Assembly (NCBI GenBank): GCA_902492995.1
Contig: CABUNR010000031.1
Span: forward strand, 1 to 11,465
Reading direction: 5' to 3'
Source of the DNA: OMSK01 sp902492995
GTDB lineage: Bacteria; Bacillota_I; Bacilli_A; RF39; UBA660
Length of the DNA stretch: 11,465 nucleotides
Positions 1-7,333 of this stretch are shown here, in pieces (the stretch's first letter is position 1; each line of letters starts with the position of its first letter). A program made the position numbers and the translations under genes. A model generated the notes under the pieces. The model saw only the letters and a program-made list of their open reading frames with translations. It did not search any database and was not told the DNA's origin.

Positions 1-71
1 TGTTTTCTCTTTTTTTATGTTTTAATAATTATTCCCACATCTAGTTTACTACATCTGTTGTTTTTAATGAT

Positions 72-100
72 TTGCAAAAATAGTTAGAATATGATATAAT
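72..100 (+). promoter_or_regulatory. Extended -10 promoter for the cytidylyltransferase gene
   Basis: A -35 element TTGCAA (72-77) lies 17 bases upstream of a perfect -10 TATAAT (95-100). TG at 92-93 makes it an extended -10. Transcription would start near 107, leaving an untranslated leader of only about 17 bases. With no terminator before 616, the transcript probably runs on into the glycine T-box leader. The rest of 1-71 is AT-rich; I see no gene in it. Confidence 0.75.
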
Positions 101-123
101 CTATATGTTTTGGGGGGATAAGT

Positions 124-573
124 ATGAAGAGGATACTTACGTATGGTACATTTGATTTATTACATTTTGGTCATATAGAAATTTTAAGAAGAGCTAAAGA
201 GCTTGGTGACTATTTAATTGTTGCAGTTTCTACAGATGAATTTAATGAAATAAAAGGAAAAAAAGCATATCATAATTATGAAACAAGAAAAAAAATGTTA
301 GAAGCAATTAGATATGTAGATTTAGTTATTCCAGAAAATAGTTGGGAACAAAAAGTATCAGATGTTCTTGATTATAAAGTAGATGTTGTTGTAATGGGAA
401 GTGATTGGAAAGATAGCGACAAATTTGACTATTTAAAGGAATATTGTGATGTTGTTTATTTACCAAGAACTGAAGGTATATCAACTACAAAAATAAAAGA
501 AGATTTAGGTTTACAAGAACCTGATAATAAAATAAATCAAATTCCAGAACAAAAAATAAAGATAAAAAAATAA
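124..573 (+). CDS. tagD: Glycerol-3-phosphate cytidylyltransferase (TagD/TarD type)
   Basis: This enzyme makes CDP-glycerol from CTP and glycerol-3-phosphate, the activated precursor for wall teichoic acid or related glycerol-phosphate polymers, in the cytoplasm. The 149-residue protein has the nucleotidyltransferase fold signature: GTFDLLHFGH at residues 8-17, including the catalytic HxGH (14-17), and RTEGISTT at 115-122, the second nucleotide-binding motif. The core ends near residue 128, matching the roughly 130-residue family length. About 20 extra residues, rich in Lys and Gln, form a tail of unknown role. The ATG has a run of six G (112-117) as its ribosome binding site, six bases upstream. 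Low-GC relatives also use this enzyme for other glycerol-phosphate decorations, so the polymer is inferred. It is the first gene of a probable unit with glyS, read from the promoter at 72-100. Confidence 0.93.
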   Translation: MKRILTYGTFDLLHFGHIEILRRAKELGDYLIVAVSTDEFNEIKGKKAYHNYETRKKMLEAIRYVDLVIPENSWEQKVSDVLDYKVDVVVMGSDWKDSDKFDYLKEYCDVVYLPRTEGISTTKIKEDLGLQEPDNKINQIPEQKIKIKK

Positions 574-690
574 ATGTGATGACTGGCTTGGAAACCACGA
601 GCAATATATAAAAAGAGATTCTATTAGAATAAGTAAGGTGGAACCGCGGGAATACTCGTCCTTATAACTAATAGGATCTTTTTATTTTAG
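574..690 (+). promoter_or_regulatory. T-box leader controlling glycyl-tRNA synthetase
   Basis: The conserved T-box core AGGTGGAACCGCG lies at 636-648, followed by the partner CTCGTCC (655-661), so AAGG (635-638) can pair with CCTT (660-663). It is immediately upstream of a glycyl-tRNA synthetase gene, so it is expected to sense uncharged tRNA-Gly. A 12-base arm at 616-627 pairs with 668-679 (one G-U), followed by a T-rich run to 688, giving a terminator-like hairpin around the T-box core. Only about 62 bases separate the upstream stop codon from the core, much less than a usual stem I. GGC at 585-587 is a candidate glycine specifier, but I cannot draw a convincing stem I around it. Confidence 0.85.
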
Positions 691-702
691 ATGGAGGTAT
701 TT

Positions 703-2076
703 ATGAAGGATATAACAATGGAAAAAATGGTTAATTTATGTAAAACATATGGTTTTATATTTCAAGGAAGTGAAATATATGGTGGACTTGCTAATACATG
801 GGATTATGGACCATTAGGATCAAAGCTTAAAAATAATATAAAGGATACATGGAGAAAAAGATTTATTGATGAAAGACGTAATGCCTATGAAGTTGATGCT
901 GATATTTTAATGCATCCTAGAGTTTGGGAAGCAAGTGGGCATGTTGGATCATTTTCAGATCCTCTTGCTGATTGTAAGGAATGTAAAACACGTCATAGAA
1001 TAGATAATTTAATAAATGATTTTTCTAATTCTTCTATAGGAGATGCAATGAGTAATGAAGAGAGAATGAATTATTTAAAAGAGAATAAAGTACCATGTCC
1101 AAATTGTGGCAAATCTAATTTTACAGATATTAGGGAATTTAACTTAATGTTTAAAACAGAAAGAGGAGTTACAAATGATTCTAAAAATACAATATATTTA
1201 AGACCTGAAAATGCACAAGGTGAGTATGTTAATTTCTTAAATGTTCAAAGAAGTATGAGATCTAAACTACCATTTAGTATAGGTCAAATAGGTAAAGCAT
1301 TTAGAAATGAAATAACTCCAGGAAACTTTACATTTAGAACAATTGAATTTGAACAAATGGAATACCAAACTTTTTGTAAAGAAGGAACAGATAAAGAATT
1401 ATACGATTATTTTAAAGAATATGCAAAAAAATATTTTATGGATTTAGGAATTCCTGAAGAAAATTTAAGATATCATGATCATGAGAAATTGGCTCATTAT
1501 GCTAAAGAAGCATGTGATATTGAATATAAATTTCCATTTGGTTGGGGAGAGATAAATGGAACTCATAATAGAACAAATTATGATTTAGGAAGACATCAAG
1601 AATATAGTGGTAAGAGTTTAGAATATTTGGATCCTGAAACAAATGAAAAATATATACCATATATAATAGAATCAACAATTGGATGTGATAGATTAGTCCT
1701 TGCTTCATTATTTAATGCTTATGATATAGAAACTTTAGAAGATGGTACTATTCGTGAAGTCATGCGATTTAAACCATGTATTGCTCCTTATAAAGTAGCA
1801 GTACTTCCACTAATAAAAAAATATCATAATAATAAAGCAGAGGAAGTATATAATTTGCTTTCAAAATATTTTAGTACATCATATGATGATGCTGGAAATA
1901 TTGGTAAAAGATATAGGAGACAAGATATAATAGGTACACCATTTTCTATAACAATTGATGATAATACGTTAAATTGTGATACAGTTACTGTAAGAGATAG
2001 AGATACTATGGAACAGATAACTTTAAAAATAGATGAAGTAGTAGATTATATCAAAGAAAAAATAGAATTTAAATAA
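703..2076 (+). CDS. glyS: Glycyl-tRNA synthetase, class II, single-chain type
   Basis: It attaches glycine to tRNA-Gly. This is the single-chain dimeric type shared with archaea and eukaryotes, not the separate alpha/beta (glyQ/glyS) form. Class II landmarks are visible: ANTWDYGPLG near the N-terminus, the RPENAQGEYVNF block, motif 2 around FRNEITPG followed by FEQMEYQ, and motif 3 STIGCDRLVLASL. Two Cys pairs (CKEC and CPNC) in the N-terminal half look like a zinc site. The C-terminal part (from about FKPCIAPYKVAVLP) is the anticodon-binding domain. I place the start at 703: GGAGG at 693-697 sits five bases upstream, while the in-frame ATG at 691 is part of that ribosome binding site. Length is 457 residues, normal for the family. 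Expression is expected to be controlled by the T-box leader just upstream. Confidence 0.96.
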   Translation: MKDITMEKMVNLCKTYGFIFQGSEIYGGLANTWDYGPLGSKLKNNIKDTWRKRFIDERRNAYEVDADILMHPRVWEASGHVGSFSDPLADCKECKTRHRIDNLINDFSNSSIGDAMSNEERMNYLKENKVPCPNCGKSNFTDIREFNLMFKTERGVTNDSKNTIYLRPENAQGEYVNFLNVQRSMRSKLPFSIGQIGKAFRNEITPGNFTFRTIEFEQMEYQTFCKEGTDKELYDYFKEYAKKYFMDLGIPEENLRYHDHEKLAHYAKEACDIEYKFPFGWGEINGTHNRTNYDLGRHQEYSGKSLEYLDPETNEKYIPYIIESTIGCDRLVLASLFNAYDIETLEDGTIREVMRFKPCIAPYKVAVLPLIKKYHNNKAEEVYNLLSKYFSTSYDDAGNIGKRYRRQDIIGTPFSITIDDNTLNCDTVTVRDRDTMEQITLKIDEVVDYIKEKIEFK

Positions 2077-2108
2077 TTTATATGTTATAATTTTATTGGA
2101 GTGATATG

Positions 2109-2858
2109 ATGAAAAAGAAAATATCGTATATATTATTAATCTGTTTAGCAATAATTCCTTTAAATTATGTATATGCTTCTGGATTTTCAACAAATGAAAC
2201 AATATCCGCATGTGGATTTGATAAATATATACCAGCTAAATTACCTAATTTTACTAGTTCTTTATTTAATATACTTAAAATAGTAGTTCCTATAGTAATA
2301 ATAGTTATGGGAATGATAGATTTTGCAGGCGCTATGATGGCAAATGATGAAAAGAAAATGAAGGAAAATCAAAAAAAATTCATTACAAGGTTAATTGCTG
2401 GAGTATTAGTGTTTATGGTAATGGCAGCAGTTCAATTCATATTTAAACAAGTTAATACAACAACTTCATATAAAAATGGATTTGTAAATTGTGCTGATTG
2501 CCTTTTAAATGGAAATATAAATTCATGTAAATCATCAACAAATGCAACTATTGATACTAGAAAACAATGTTCAGATTATGGATATCAAAGTTGTAAGGAA
2601 ACAGATGATTTTGGAAATCAATGTAGGACTGGAAAAGATAGTGATGGAGCTCTTACATGTTTAATTAAAGGAAATGCTTGTGAAGATTATTCAGCAAGTG
2701 AATGTCCATCTAAGGTAAATGGTGGAGTAAAATCTTGTATGGTCGTAAATGGAAAATGTAGTGAATCGGTTAAATGTAGTGATTTATCAGTAAGTGATTG
2801 TGCAACCAAATTAAATGGAACATGTAAGTGGAATGGAAATAGTTGTGTAAAAAAATAG
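2109..2858 (+). CDS. Secreted/membrane protein with two helices and Cys-rich repeats (VirB2/TrbC-like topology)
   Basis: I do not recognise a named gene. The 249-residue product starts with a Lys-led signal peptide ending at VYA before SGF, a good signal peptidase I site. A hydrophobic helix follows (about residues 55-77, rich in Val, Ile and Met), then a short charged loop (NDEKKMKENQKKF), then a second helix (about 95-112). Signal peptide, two helices and a short polar loop is the layout of VirB2/TrbC-type pilins; assignment to that family is inference from topology only. The last 130 residues hold 15 cysteines in about three degenerate units of the form C-S/E-D-x-S-x-S-x-C ... N-G-x-C, for example CSDLSVSDC at the end. 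That suggests a disulfide-stabilised outer domain. The start at 2109 is preferred over the adjacent ATG at 2106 because GGAG (2098-2101) is seven bases away. It lies 32 bases after glyS with no terminator between, so co-transcription is possible. Confidence 0.8.
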   Translation: MKKKISYILLICLAIIPLNYVYASGFSTNETISACGFDKYIPAKLPNFTSSLFNILKIVVPIVIIVMGMIDFAGAMMANDEKKMKENQKKFITRLIAGVLVFMVMAAVQFIFKQVNTTTSYKNGFVNCADCLLNGNINSCKSSTNATIDTRKQCSDYGYQSCKETDDFGNQCRTGKDSDGALTCLIKGNACEDYSASECPSKVNGGVKSCMVVNGKCSESVKCSDLSVSDCATKLNGTCKWNGNSCVKK

Positions 2859-2867
2859 ATTTAATAA

Positions 2868-2909
2868 AAAATAGAATTTTAATTAATTTTTAAAATTCTA
2901 TTTTCTTTT
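2868..2909 (+). terminator. Rho-independent-type terminator after the Cys-rich membrane protein gene
   Basis: A perfect 15-base-pair stem (2868-2882 with 2890-2904) with a seven-base loop is followed by a T-rich stretch. Only one pair is G-C, as expected in such an AT-rich genome. The A-rich 5' side means it could also work on the opposite strand. Confidence 0.75.
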
Positions 2910-2920
2910 AGAAAAATGTG

Positions 2921-2929
2921 TGATAAAAT
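2921..2929 (+). promoter_or_regulatory. Possible extended -10 promoter for sepF-divIVA
   Basis: TG at 2921-2922 followed by TAAAAT at 2924-2929 forms an extended -10 element just after the terminator. It is about 24 bases upstream of the sepF ribosome binding site. No good -35 is visible 16-18 bases upstream, where the sequence is only T-rich, so the call rests on the -10 and on position. Confidence 0.45.
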
Positions 2930-2966
2930 TAATTGTAGTTATATAGTAGATTAGGAGGAAATAGAA

Positions 2967-3377
2967 GTGGGATTTCTAAAAAATTGGATAAATAAAGAAG
3001 ATGAAGATTTAAGAGAAGATGTAACTGGTGATGAATATTATGAATTAAGTGCTGATGAAGCTTTACAAGAAAATGATGGAAATAGTAAAATGATATTATT
3101 AGAACCAAGAGCTTATTCAGAATCACAACAAATTGCTGATCACTTAAAAGCAAGAAATACAGTTGTTGTTAATTTAAAGAGAGTTACTAGTGATCAAGCT
3201 AAAAGAATAATTGATTTTTTAGCTGGTACTATATATGCAATAGGTGGAGATTTACAAAAAATAGGTGGAGGAATATTTTTATGTACTCCTAATAATGTGA
3301 ATATACAAGGTAAAATAACTGATGATAAAGAAGGAAAAGATATTCACGATAATAATGATATAAATATTGAATGGTAA
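2967..3377 (+). CDS. sepF: Cell division protein SepF
   Basis: SepF is a cytoplasmic partner of FtsZ that anchors and bundles it at the division site. The 136-residue protein matches the family in length and layout. A short N-terminal amphipathic stretch (GFLKNWINKEDED) fits the membrane-binding helix and is followed by an acidic linker. The conserved core starts near residue 43 (ILLEPRAYSESQQIADHL) and continues through VVVNLKRV, IDFLAGTIYAIGGDLQKIG and IFLCTPNNV. The start is GTG at 2967, with a full AGGAGG at 2953-2958 eight bases away; no ATG fits better. The C-terminal 20 residues, rich in Asp and Asn, extend past the core. divIVA follows after 19 bases, so the two are surely one transcript. 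The order sepF-divIVA-ileS is a reduced form of the Bacillus cluster. Confidence 0.95.
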   Translation: MGFLKNWINKEDEDLREDVTGDEYYELSADEALQENDGNSKMILLEPRAYSESQQIADHLKARNTVVVNLKRVTSDQAKRIIDFLAGTIYAIGGDLQKIGGGIFLCTPNNVNIQGKITDDKEGKDIHDNNDINIEW

Positions 3378-3396
3378 TAGTTTTAAAGGTGATAAT

Positions 3397-3855
3397 ATGG
3401 AAAAATTTAATAGAACACTTCGTGGATATGATCCAGATGAAGTAAATGCTTTTTTAGATAAAATCATTAACCAAGTAGAGGTAATGGTTAGTGAGATGAA
3501 AGAAAAAGACATAAAGATTTCAAAATTACAATCTCTAGAGGTAGAAAATCAAAATTTAAAAGAAAAATTAGCTCAATACGAGAGAATGGAATCAACATTA
3601 AATAAAACTATTATCATGGCCCAAAAAACTAGTGAGCAAGTAAAACTTGCAGCTCATCATGAGAGTGAAACACTAATAGAAGATGCTAAAAATAATGCAA
3701 ATAGAATAGTTAATGAAGCCCTTTTAAGAGCTGAAAAAACTGAAGAAGAAGCAGCACTTCTAAGAAGAAATATAAAAATCTTTAAAAAAAGAATTAAAGA
3801 TATAATAGAAGCACAACTTGAAGTTGTAAGTGAAATAGATCATGTAGAAATATAA
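3397..3855 (+). CDS. divIVA: DivIVA-family coiled-coil protein
   Basis: DivIVA proteins recognise curved membrane at poles and septa and recruit division or growth factors. The 152-residue product begins MEKFNRTLRGYDPDEVNAFLDK, containing the family signature RGYDPDEV...FLD. It then continues as a long Glu/Lys-rich coiled coil (about residues 35-125), the expected parallel-dimer architecture. Compared with Bacillus DivIVA, about nine residues ahead of the signature are absent and the membrane-inserting Phe of FRGY is Leu here, although the Arg is kept. The start at 3397 is chosen because AAAGGTG (3385-3391) lies five bases upstream; an in-frame ATG at 3367 overlaps the end of sepF and has no binding site. 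Placement after sepF and before ileS supports DivIVA over a generic coiled-coil protein. Confidence 0.88.
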   Translation: MEKFNRTLRGYDPDEVNAFLDKIINQVEVMVSEMKEKDIKISKLQSLEVENQNLKEKLAQYERMESTLNKTIIMAQKTSEQVKLAAHHESETLIEDAKNNANRIVNEALLRAEKTEEEAALLRRNIKIFKKRIKDIIEAQLEVVSEIDHVEI

Positions 3856-3872
3856 AAAATATTTCTTTTTTT
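3847..3872 (+). terminator. Terminator overlapping the divIVA stop codon
   Basis: A perfect seven-base stem, GAAATAT (3847-3853) with ATATTTC (3859-3865), has an A5 loop and is followed directly by seven T. The hairpin includes the TAA at 3853-3855. It separates the sepF-divIVA transcript from the ileS promoter, which begins two bases after the T run. Confidence 0.65.
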
Positions 3873-3873
3873 C

Positions 3874-3902
3874 TTGAAAAATAATATATTATAGTATATA
3901 AT
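3874..3902 (+). promoter_or_regulatory. Promoter of the ileS T-box leader
   Basis: TTGAAA (3874-3879) and a perfect TATAAT (3897-3902) are separated by 17 bases. Transcription would start near 3909, just ahead of the first leader helix, giving an untranslated leader of about 235 bases. Confidence 0.8.
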
Positions 3903-3908
3903 TAATTT

Positions 3909-4130
3909 GTATTGATAAAGCAAGAGCGAAAGACGAAATTTAAATGATATTTAAAGAGAGTCCTTGTTTGGTGTAAGGGGATAATTAGTTTAAATTTAGA
4001 TCACTTTCAAGTGTATTTTATGGATAAGATAAAATCGGTTACGCGTTATAGTATTTAAGTGCATGAAATCTTTATGAATTAGGGTGGTACCGCGAATATT
4101 CGTCCCTAAAATATAAGGATTTTTTTAATT
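3909..4130 (+). promoter_or_regulatory. T-box riboswitch, isoleucine (AUC specifier), controlling ileS
   Basis: The T-box core AGGGTGGTACCGCG is at 4081-4094, with its partner CGTCCCT at 4101-4107. Stem I can be drawn: GAAAG (3928-3932) pairs with CTTTC (4004-4008), and AAATTTAAA (3936-3944) pairs with TTTAAATTT (3989-3997). The internal loop between these helices contains ATC at 4000-4002, an isoleucine codon in the specifier position, which agrees with the gene downstream. The AGAGAG...GGTG elements at 3955-3973 fit the distal part of stem I. AAATCTTTAT (4066-4075) pairs with ATAAGGATTT (4113-4122) before a T7 run, giving a terminator-like stem. Uncharged tRNA-Ile is expected to allow read-through into ileS. 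Confidence 0.93.
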
Positions 4131-4145
4131 TTAATGGAGGTTTTT

Positions 4146-7100
4146 ATGAAAAAATTTGAAGAATTAGAAAAAAAAGAAACAAGAGAAGTAGAAGATGAAA
4201 TCCTAAAAAAATGGGAAAGCATTGATATTTTAAACAAAACTATTGAAAATAGAAAAGATAGTGAAAGTTTTGTTTTTTATGATGGACCAGCTACTGCAAA
4301 TGGAATGCCAGGTGTACATCATATGTTAGCTAAGATAGTTAAAGATACATTTTGTAAATATAAAACAATGAAAGGTTTTAAGGTAATAAGAAAAGTTGGA
4401 TGGGATACACATGGACTTCCAGTGGAATTACAAGTAGAAAAAGAACTTGGATTTACTGGTAAAGGTGACATTGAAAAGTATGGTATAAAAGAATTTAATG
4501 AAAAATGTCGTGAAAGCGTATGGAAAAATGAAAGTGCCTTCAAGGATTTTACAAATAAAATGGGACAATTCATAGATTTAAAACATCCATATATTACTTA
4601 TGACAATAATTATATAGAAACAGAATGGTGGATTTTAAAAAAATATTTTGATGAAGGATTAATATATGATGGCCTTAAAATACTTCCATATTGCCCAAGA
4701 TGTGGAACAGGACTTGCTAGTCACGAGGTAGCACAAGGATATAAAGAAGTAAGTGTAAACACTGTAACTGTTCCATTTAAACTAAAGGATGAGAATGCAT
4801 ACTTACTTGTTTGGACAACAACACCATGGACACTTATTGCAAATGTAGCTGCTTGTGTTAATCCAAAAGAAGAATATGTAAAATGTAAATCAAAAGGATA
4901 TAATTTTATAGTTGCAAAAAAACTAGCAAACAAAGTATTAGGTGAAGAATATGAAATTATAGAAACATACAAAGGTAAAGATTTAGAATACAAAGAATAT
5001 GAACAATTTCTACCATTTTTGACAGTTAATAAAAAAGGTTTTTATATAACTTGTGCAGATTATGTAACAATGGAAGATGGAACAGGAATAGTTCATATAG
5101 CACCTGCATTTGGGCAAGATGATTATGAAGTTGGTTTAAAATATAATCTTCCAGTTTTAAATCCAGTAGATGAAGCTGGATGCTATACTGATGGTCCTTG
5201 GAAAGGAAGACTTGTAGTTGATTCAGAACTTGAAGTGGAAATAATTAAATATTTAGCAAGTAATGATAAATTATTTAAAAAACAAAAAATGGTGCATAAC
5301 TATCCACATTGTTGGAGATGTAAAACACCACTTGTATATTATTCAAAATCAAGTTTGTATATCAAAACGACTGCATATAAAGATAAAATAATAGAAGCAA
5401 ATAAAACAGTTAATTGGTATCCATCATATGTTGGAGAAAAAAGATTTGGGAACTGGCTTTTAAATATGAATGATTGGGCAATATCTCGTAATAGATATTG
5501 GGGAACACCTATACCACTTTGGAGATGTTCATGTGGTCATGATGAAATGATAGGTTCAAGAAAAGAATTAATAGAAAAAGCAATAGAAAATATTGATGAA
5601 ACAATAGAATTACATAGACCATATGTTGATGATATTCATATTAAATGTCCAAAATGCGGTAAAGAAATGACAAGAATTAAGGATGTTATTGATTGCTGGT
5701 TTGATTCAGGTTCAATGCCATTTAGTCAATATCATTATCCATTTGAAAATAAGGAATTATTTGAATCACAATTCCCAGCTGATTTTATAGCGGAAGGAAT
5801 TGATCAAACAAGAGGATGGTTCTATACACTTTTGGTAATAGGAACATTTGTAATGGGTAAAAGTCCATACAAAAATGTTGTCGTAAATGATTTAGTATTA
5901 GATAAATATGGAGCAAAAATGCATAAATCAAGAGGCAATGCTATAGCACCTATGCCTGTGTTAGATAAATATGGAGCTGATGCAACAAGATTTTTCATGT
6001 TAAATTCATCTCCAGTATGGACACCTTTAAAATTTGATGAAGATGGAATAAAAGAAATGATTTCTAAATTCTTTAATACTTTTAAAAATACATATAATTT
6101 TTTTGCAATGTATGCTAACACTGATAACATAGATCCAAAAGATTATGATATGAAATATGAAGATTTAGAAGAAATAGATAAATGGTTGTTATCAAAATAT
6201 AATAAATTAGTAAAAAATGTAACAGAATCAATGGATGAATATGATTTAAATAAAGTAACAAAATATTTAATAGAATTTGTTTCAGAAGATTTATCAAATT
6301 GGTATATAAGACGTAATAGAAAAAGATTTTGGTCATCAAGTATAGATATTAGCAAAAGAAGTGTATATAAAACTACATATGATGTGTTGGTTGGAATATG
6401 TGAATTACTTGCTCCAATATGTCCTTTTATAAGTGAAGAAATTTATACTAAATTAACAGGTAATGAATCAGTTCATTTAGCAAACTATCCAGTTTATAAT
6501 GAAGAATATATAAATGATAATATTGAATCTAGAATGGATTTGATAAGAGATTTAATTAGTATGGGTAGAAATGCAAGAGAGGATGCTAAAATAAAGGTAA
6601 GACAACCAATTAGTGAAGCTTTAATAGATGGTAAAAATGAATCATTAATAAGTGATTTAATACCTTTAATTAAAGAGGAATTAAATGTAAAAGAGGTTGT
6701 ATTTATAAAAGATATTTCAGAATATATGAATTTTAATGTAAAACCAAATTTTAAAGAAGTTGGAAAAATATTTGGCTCAAAAATAAAAGATTTTGCAAAT
6801 TCTTTATCTAATTTAACAGAAGAAGAAATAAACAAATTAAATAATGGTGAAGAAATTATTGTAAAATTGAATGATGAAGAAGTTAAAGTTGATAAAAATA
6901 TGGTTGATATTAGAATAAGTGCTAAAGAAGGATTTAATGTAGCATATGAAAATAATAATTTCATAATATTGGATACAAATTTAACACATGAATTAATATT
7001 AGAAGGAATAGCGCGTGAAATGATTTCAAAAGTTCAAAATATAAGAAAAGAAAGTAATTTTGAAATAACTGATCGTATTAACCTATATTATAATAGTGAT

Positions 7101-7247
7101 TCTTTAATAGATGAAGCTATAGAAAAATATGCTGAATTTATAAAATTAGAAACTTTATCTCTTATAATTCAAAAAAGAGAAGATTTACAAAAATCATACG
7201 ATTTAAACGGACATGAAACTTATATAGAAGTAGAAAAAAATTGTTAA
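4146..7247 (+). CDS. ileS: Isoleucyl-tRNA synthetase
   Basis: It charges tRNA-Ile and edits mischarged valine. The 1033-residue protein is a complete class I synthetase. The HIGH motif appears as GVHH (56-59) after DGPATANGMP, and the KMSKS loop is KMHKS (591-595). The CP1 editing domain is present, with WTTTPWTL and GTGIVHIAPAFGQDD. Cys pairs (CPRC, CWRC, then CSC and CPKC) suggest zinc-binding knuckles inserted in the catalytic region. The C-terminal 250 residues lack the FPG-type zinc finger of the E. coli enzyme and look like the extended C-terminus of the eukaryote-like IleS2 class; that class assignment is from motif memory. The start is 4146: GGAGG (4136-4140) is five bases upstream, and the ATG at 4134 is part of this binding site. 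It is transcribed alone from the promoter at 3874-3902, under T-box control, and ended by the hairpin at 7246-7270. Confidence 0.97.
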   Translation: MKKFEELEKKETREVEDEILKKWESIDILNKTIENRKDSESFVFYDGPATANGMPGVHHMLAKIVKDTFCKYKTMKGFKVIRKVGWDTHGLPVELQVEKELGFTGKGDIEKYGIKEFNEKCRESVWKNESAFKDFTNKMGQFIDLKHPYITYDNNYIETEWWILKKYFDEGLIYDGLKILPYCPRCGTGLASHEVAQGYKEVSVNTVTVPFKLKDENAYLLVWTTTPWTLIANVAACVNPKEEYVKCKSKGYNFIVAKKLANKVLGEEYEIIETYKGKDLEYKEYEQFLPFLTVNKKGFYITCADYVTMEDGTGIVHIAPAFGQDDYEVGLKYNLPVLNPVDEAGCYTDGPWKGRLVVDSELEVEIIKYLASNDKLFKKQKMVHNYPHCWRCKTPLVYYSKSSLYIKTTAYKDKIIEANKTVNWYPSYVGEKRFGNWLLNMNDWAISRNRYWGTPIPLWRCSCGHDEMIGSRKELIEKAIENIDETIELHRPYVDDIHIKCPKCGKEMTRIKDVIDCWFDSGSMPFSQYHYPFENKELFESQFPADFIAEGIDQTRGWFYTLLVIGTFVMGKSPYKNVVVNDLVLDKYGAKMHKSRGNAIAPMPVLDKYGADATRFFMLNSSPVWTPLKFDEDGIKEMISKFFNTFKNTYNFFAMYANTDNIDPKDYDMKYEDLEEIDKWLLSKYNKLVKNVTESMDEYDLNKVTKYLIEFVSEDLSNWYIRRNRKRFWSSSIDISKRSVYKTTYDVLVGICELLAPICPFISEEIYTKLTGNESVHLANYPVYNEEYINDNIESRMDLIRDLISMGRNAREDAKIKVRQPISEALIDGKNESLISDLIPLIKEELNVKEVVFIKDISEYMNFNVKPNFKEVGKIFGSKIKDFANSLSNLTEEEINKLNNGEEIIVKLNDEEVKVDKNMVDIRISAKEGFNVAYENNNFIILDTNLTHELILEGIAREMISKVQNIRKESNFEITDRINLYYNSDSLIDEAIEKYAEFIKLETLSLIIQKREDLQKSYDLNGHETYIEVEKNC

Positions 7248-7275
7248 AAATCTTTAATAAAGATTTTTTTCTTTT
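7246..7275 (+). terminator. Terminator after ileS
   Basis: AAAAATCTTT (7246-7255) pairs perfectly with AAAGATTTTT (7259-7268) around a three-base loop and continues into a T-rich run. Its 5' arm uses the last two bases of the ileS TAA. Confidence 0.75.
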
Positions 7276-7302
7276 ATAGAGTATATGGTTTATTTTTATA
7301 AT
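7274..7302 (+). promoter_or_regulatory. Possible promoter for the ABC-F gene
   Basis: A perfect TATAAT at 7297-7302 lies 20 bases before the GAGGTG ribosome binding site. The hexamer 17 bases upstream (TTATAG, 7274-7279) is a poor -35, and AT-richness makes chance TATAAT common, so this is a tentative call based on position between a terminator and the gene. Confidence 0.4.
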
Positions 7303-7333
7303 ATATTATGTTATTATAGTTGAGGTGATTTAT

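Noticed and set aside
50..59. CopY/BlaI-like operator (TACATCTGTT)
   Set aside because: One arm is imperfect, the match is only 10 bases, and it lies upstream of the -35; too weak to support.
112..117. G6 run before tagD as a phase-variable ribosome binding site
   Set aside because: It is a serviceable ribosome binding site at proper spacing, and small length changes would have modest effect; no sign of variation can be seen from one sequence.
691..702. ATG 691 and ATG 4134 as the starts of glyS and ileS
   Set aside because: In both cases the ATG is fused to the GGAGG that serves an in-frame ATG 12 bases downstream, so the later start is the real one.
2083..2091. Extended -10 element (TG then TATAAT) before the Cys-rich membrane protein gene
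   Set aside because: Transcription would start at the ribosome binding site itself, and no -35 is present; probably a chance AT-rich match.
6115..6964. Open frames on the minus strand inside ileS and elsewhere
   Set aside because: They are antisense shadows of well-conserved genes, with low-complexity Leu/Ile/Ser-rich translations and no ribosome binding sites.
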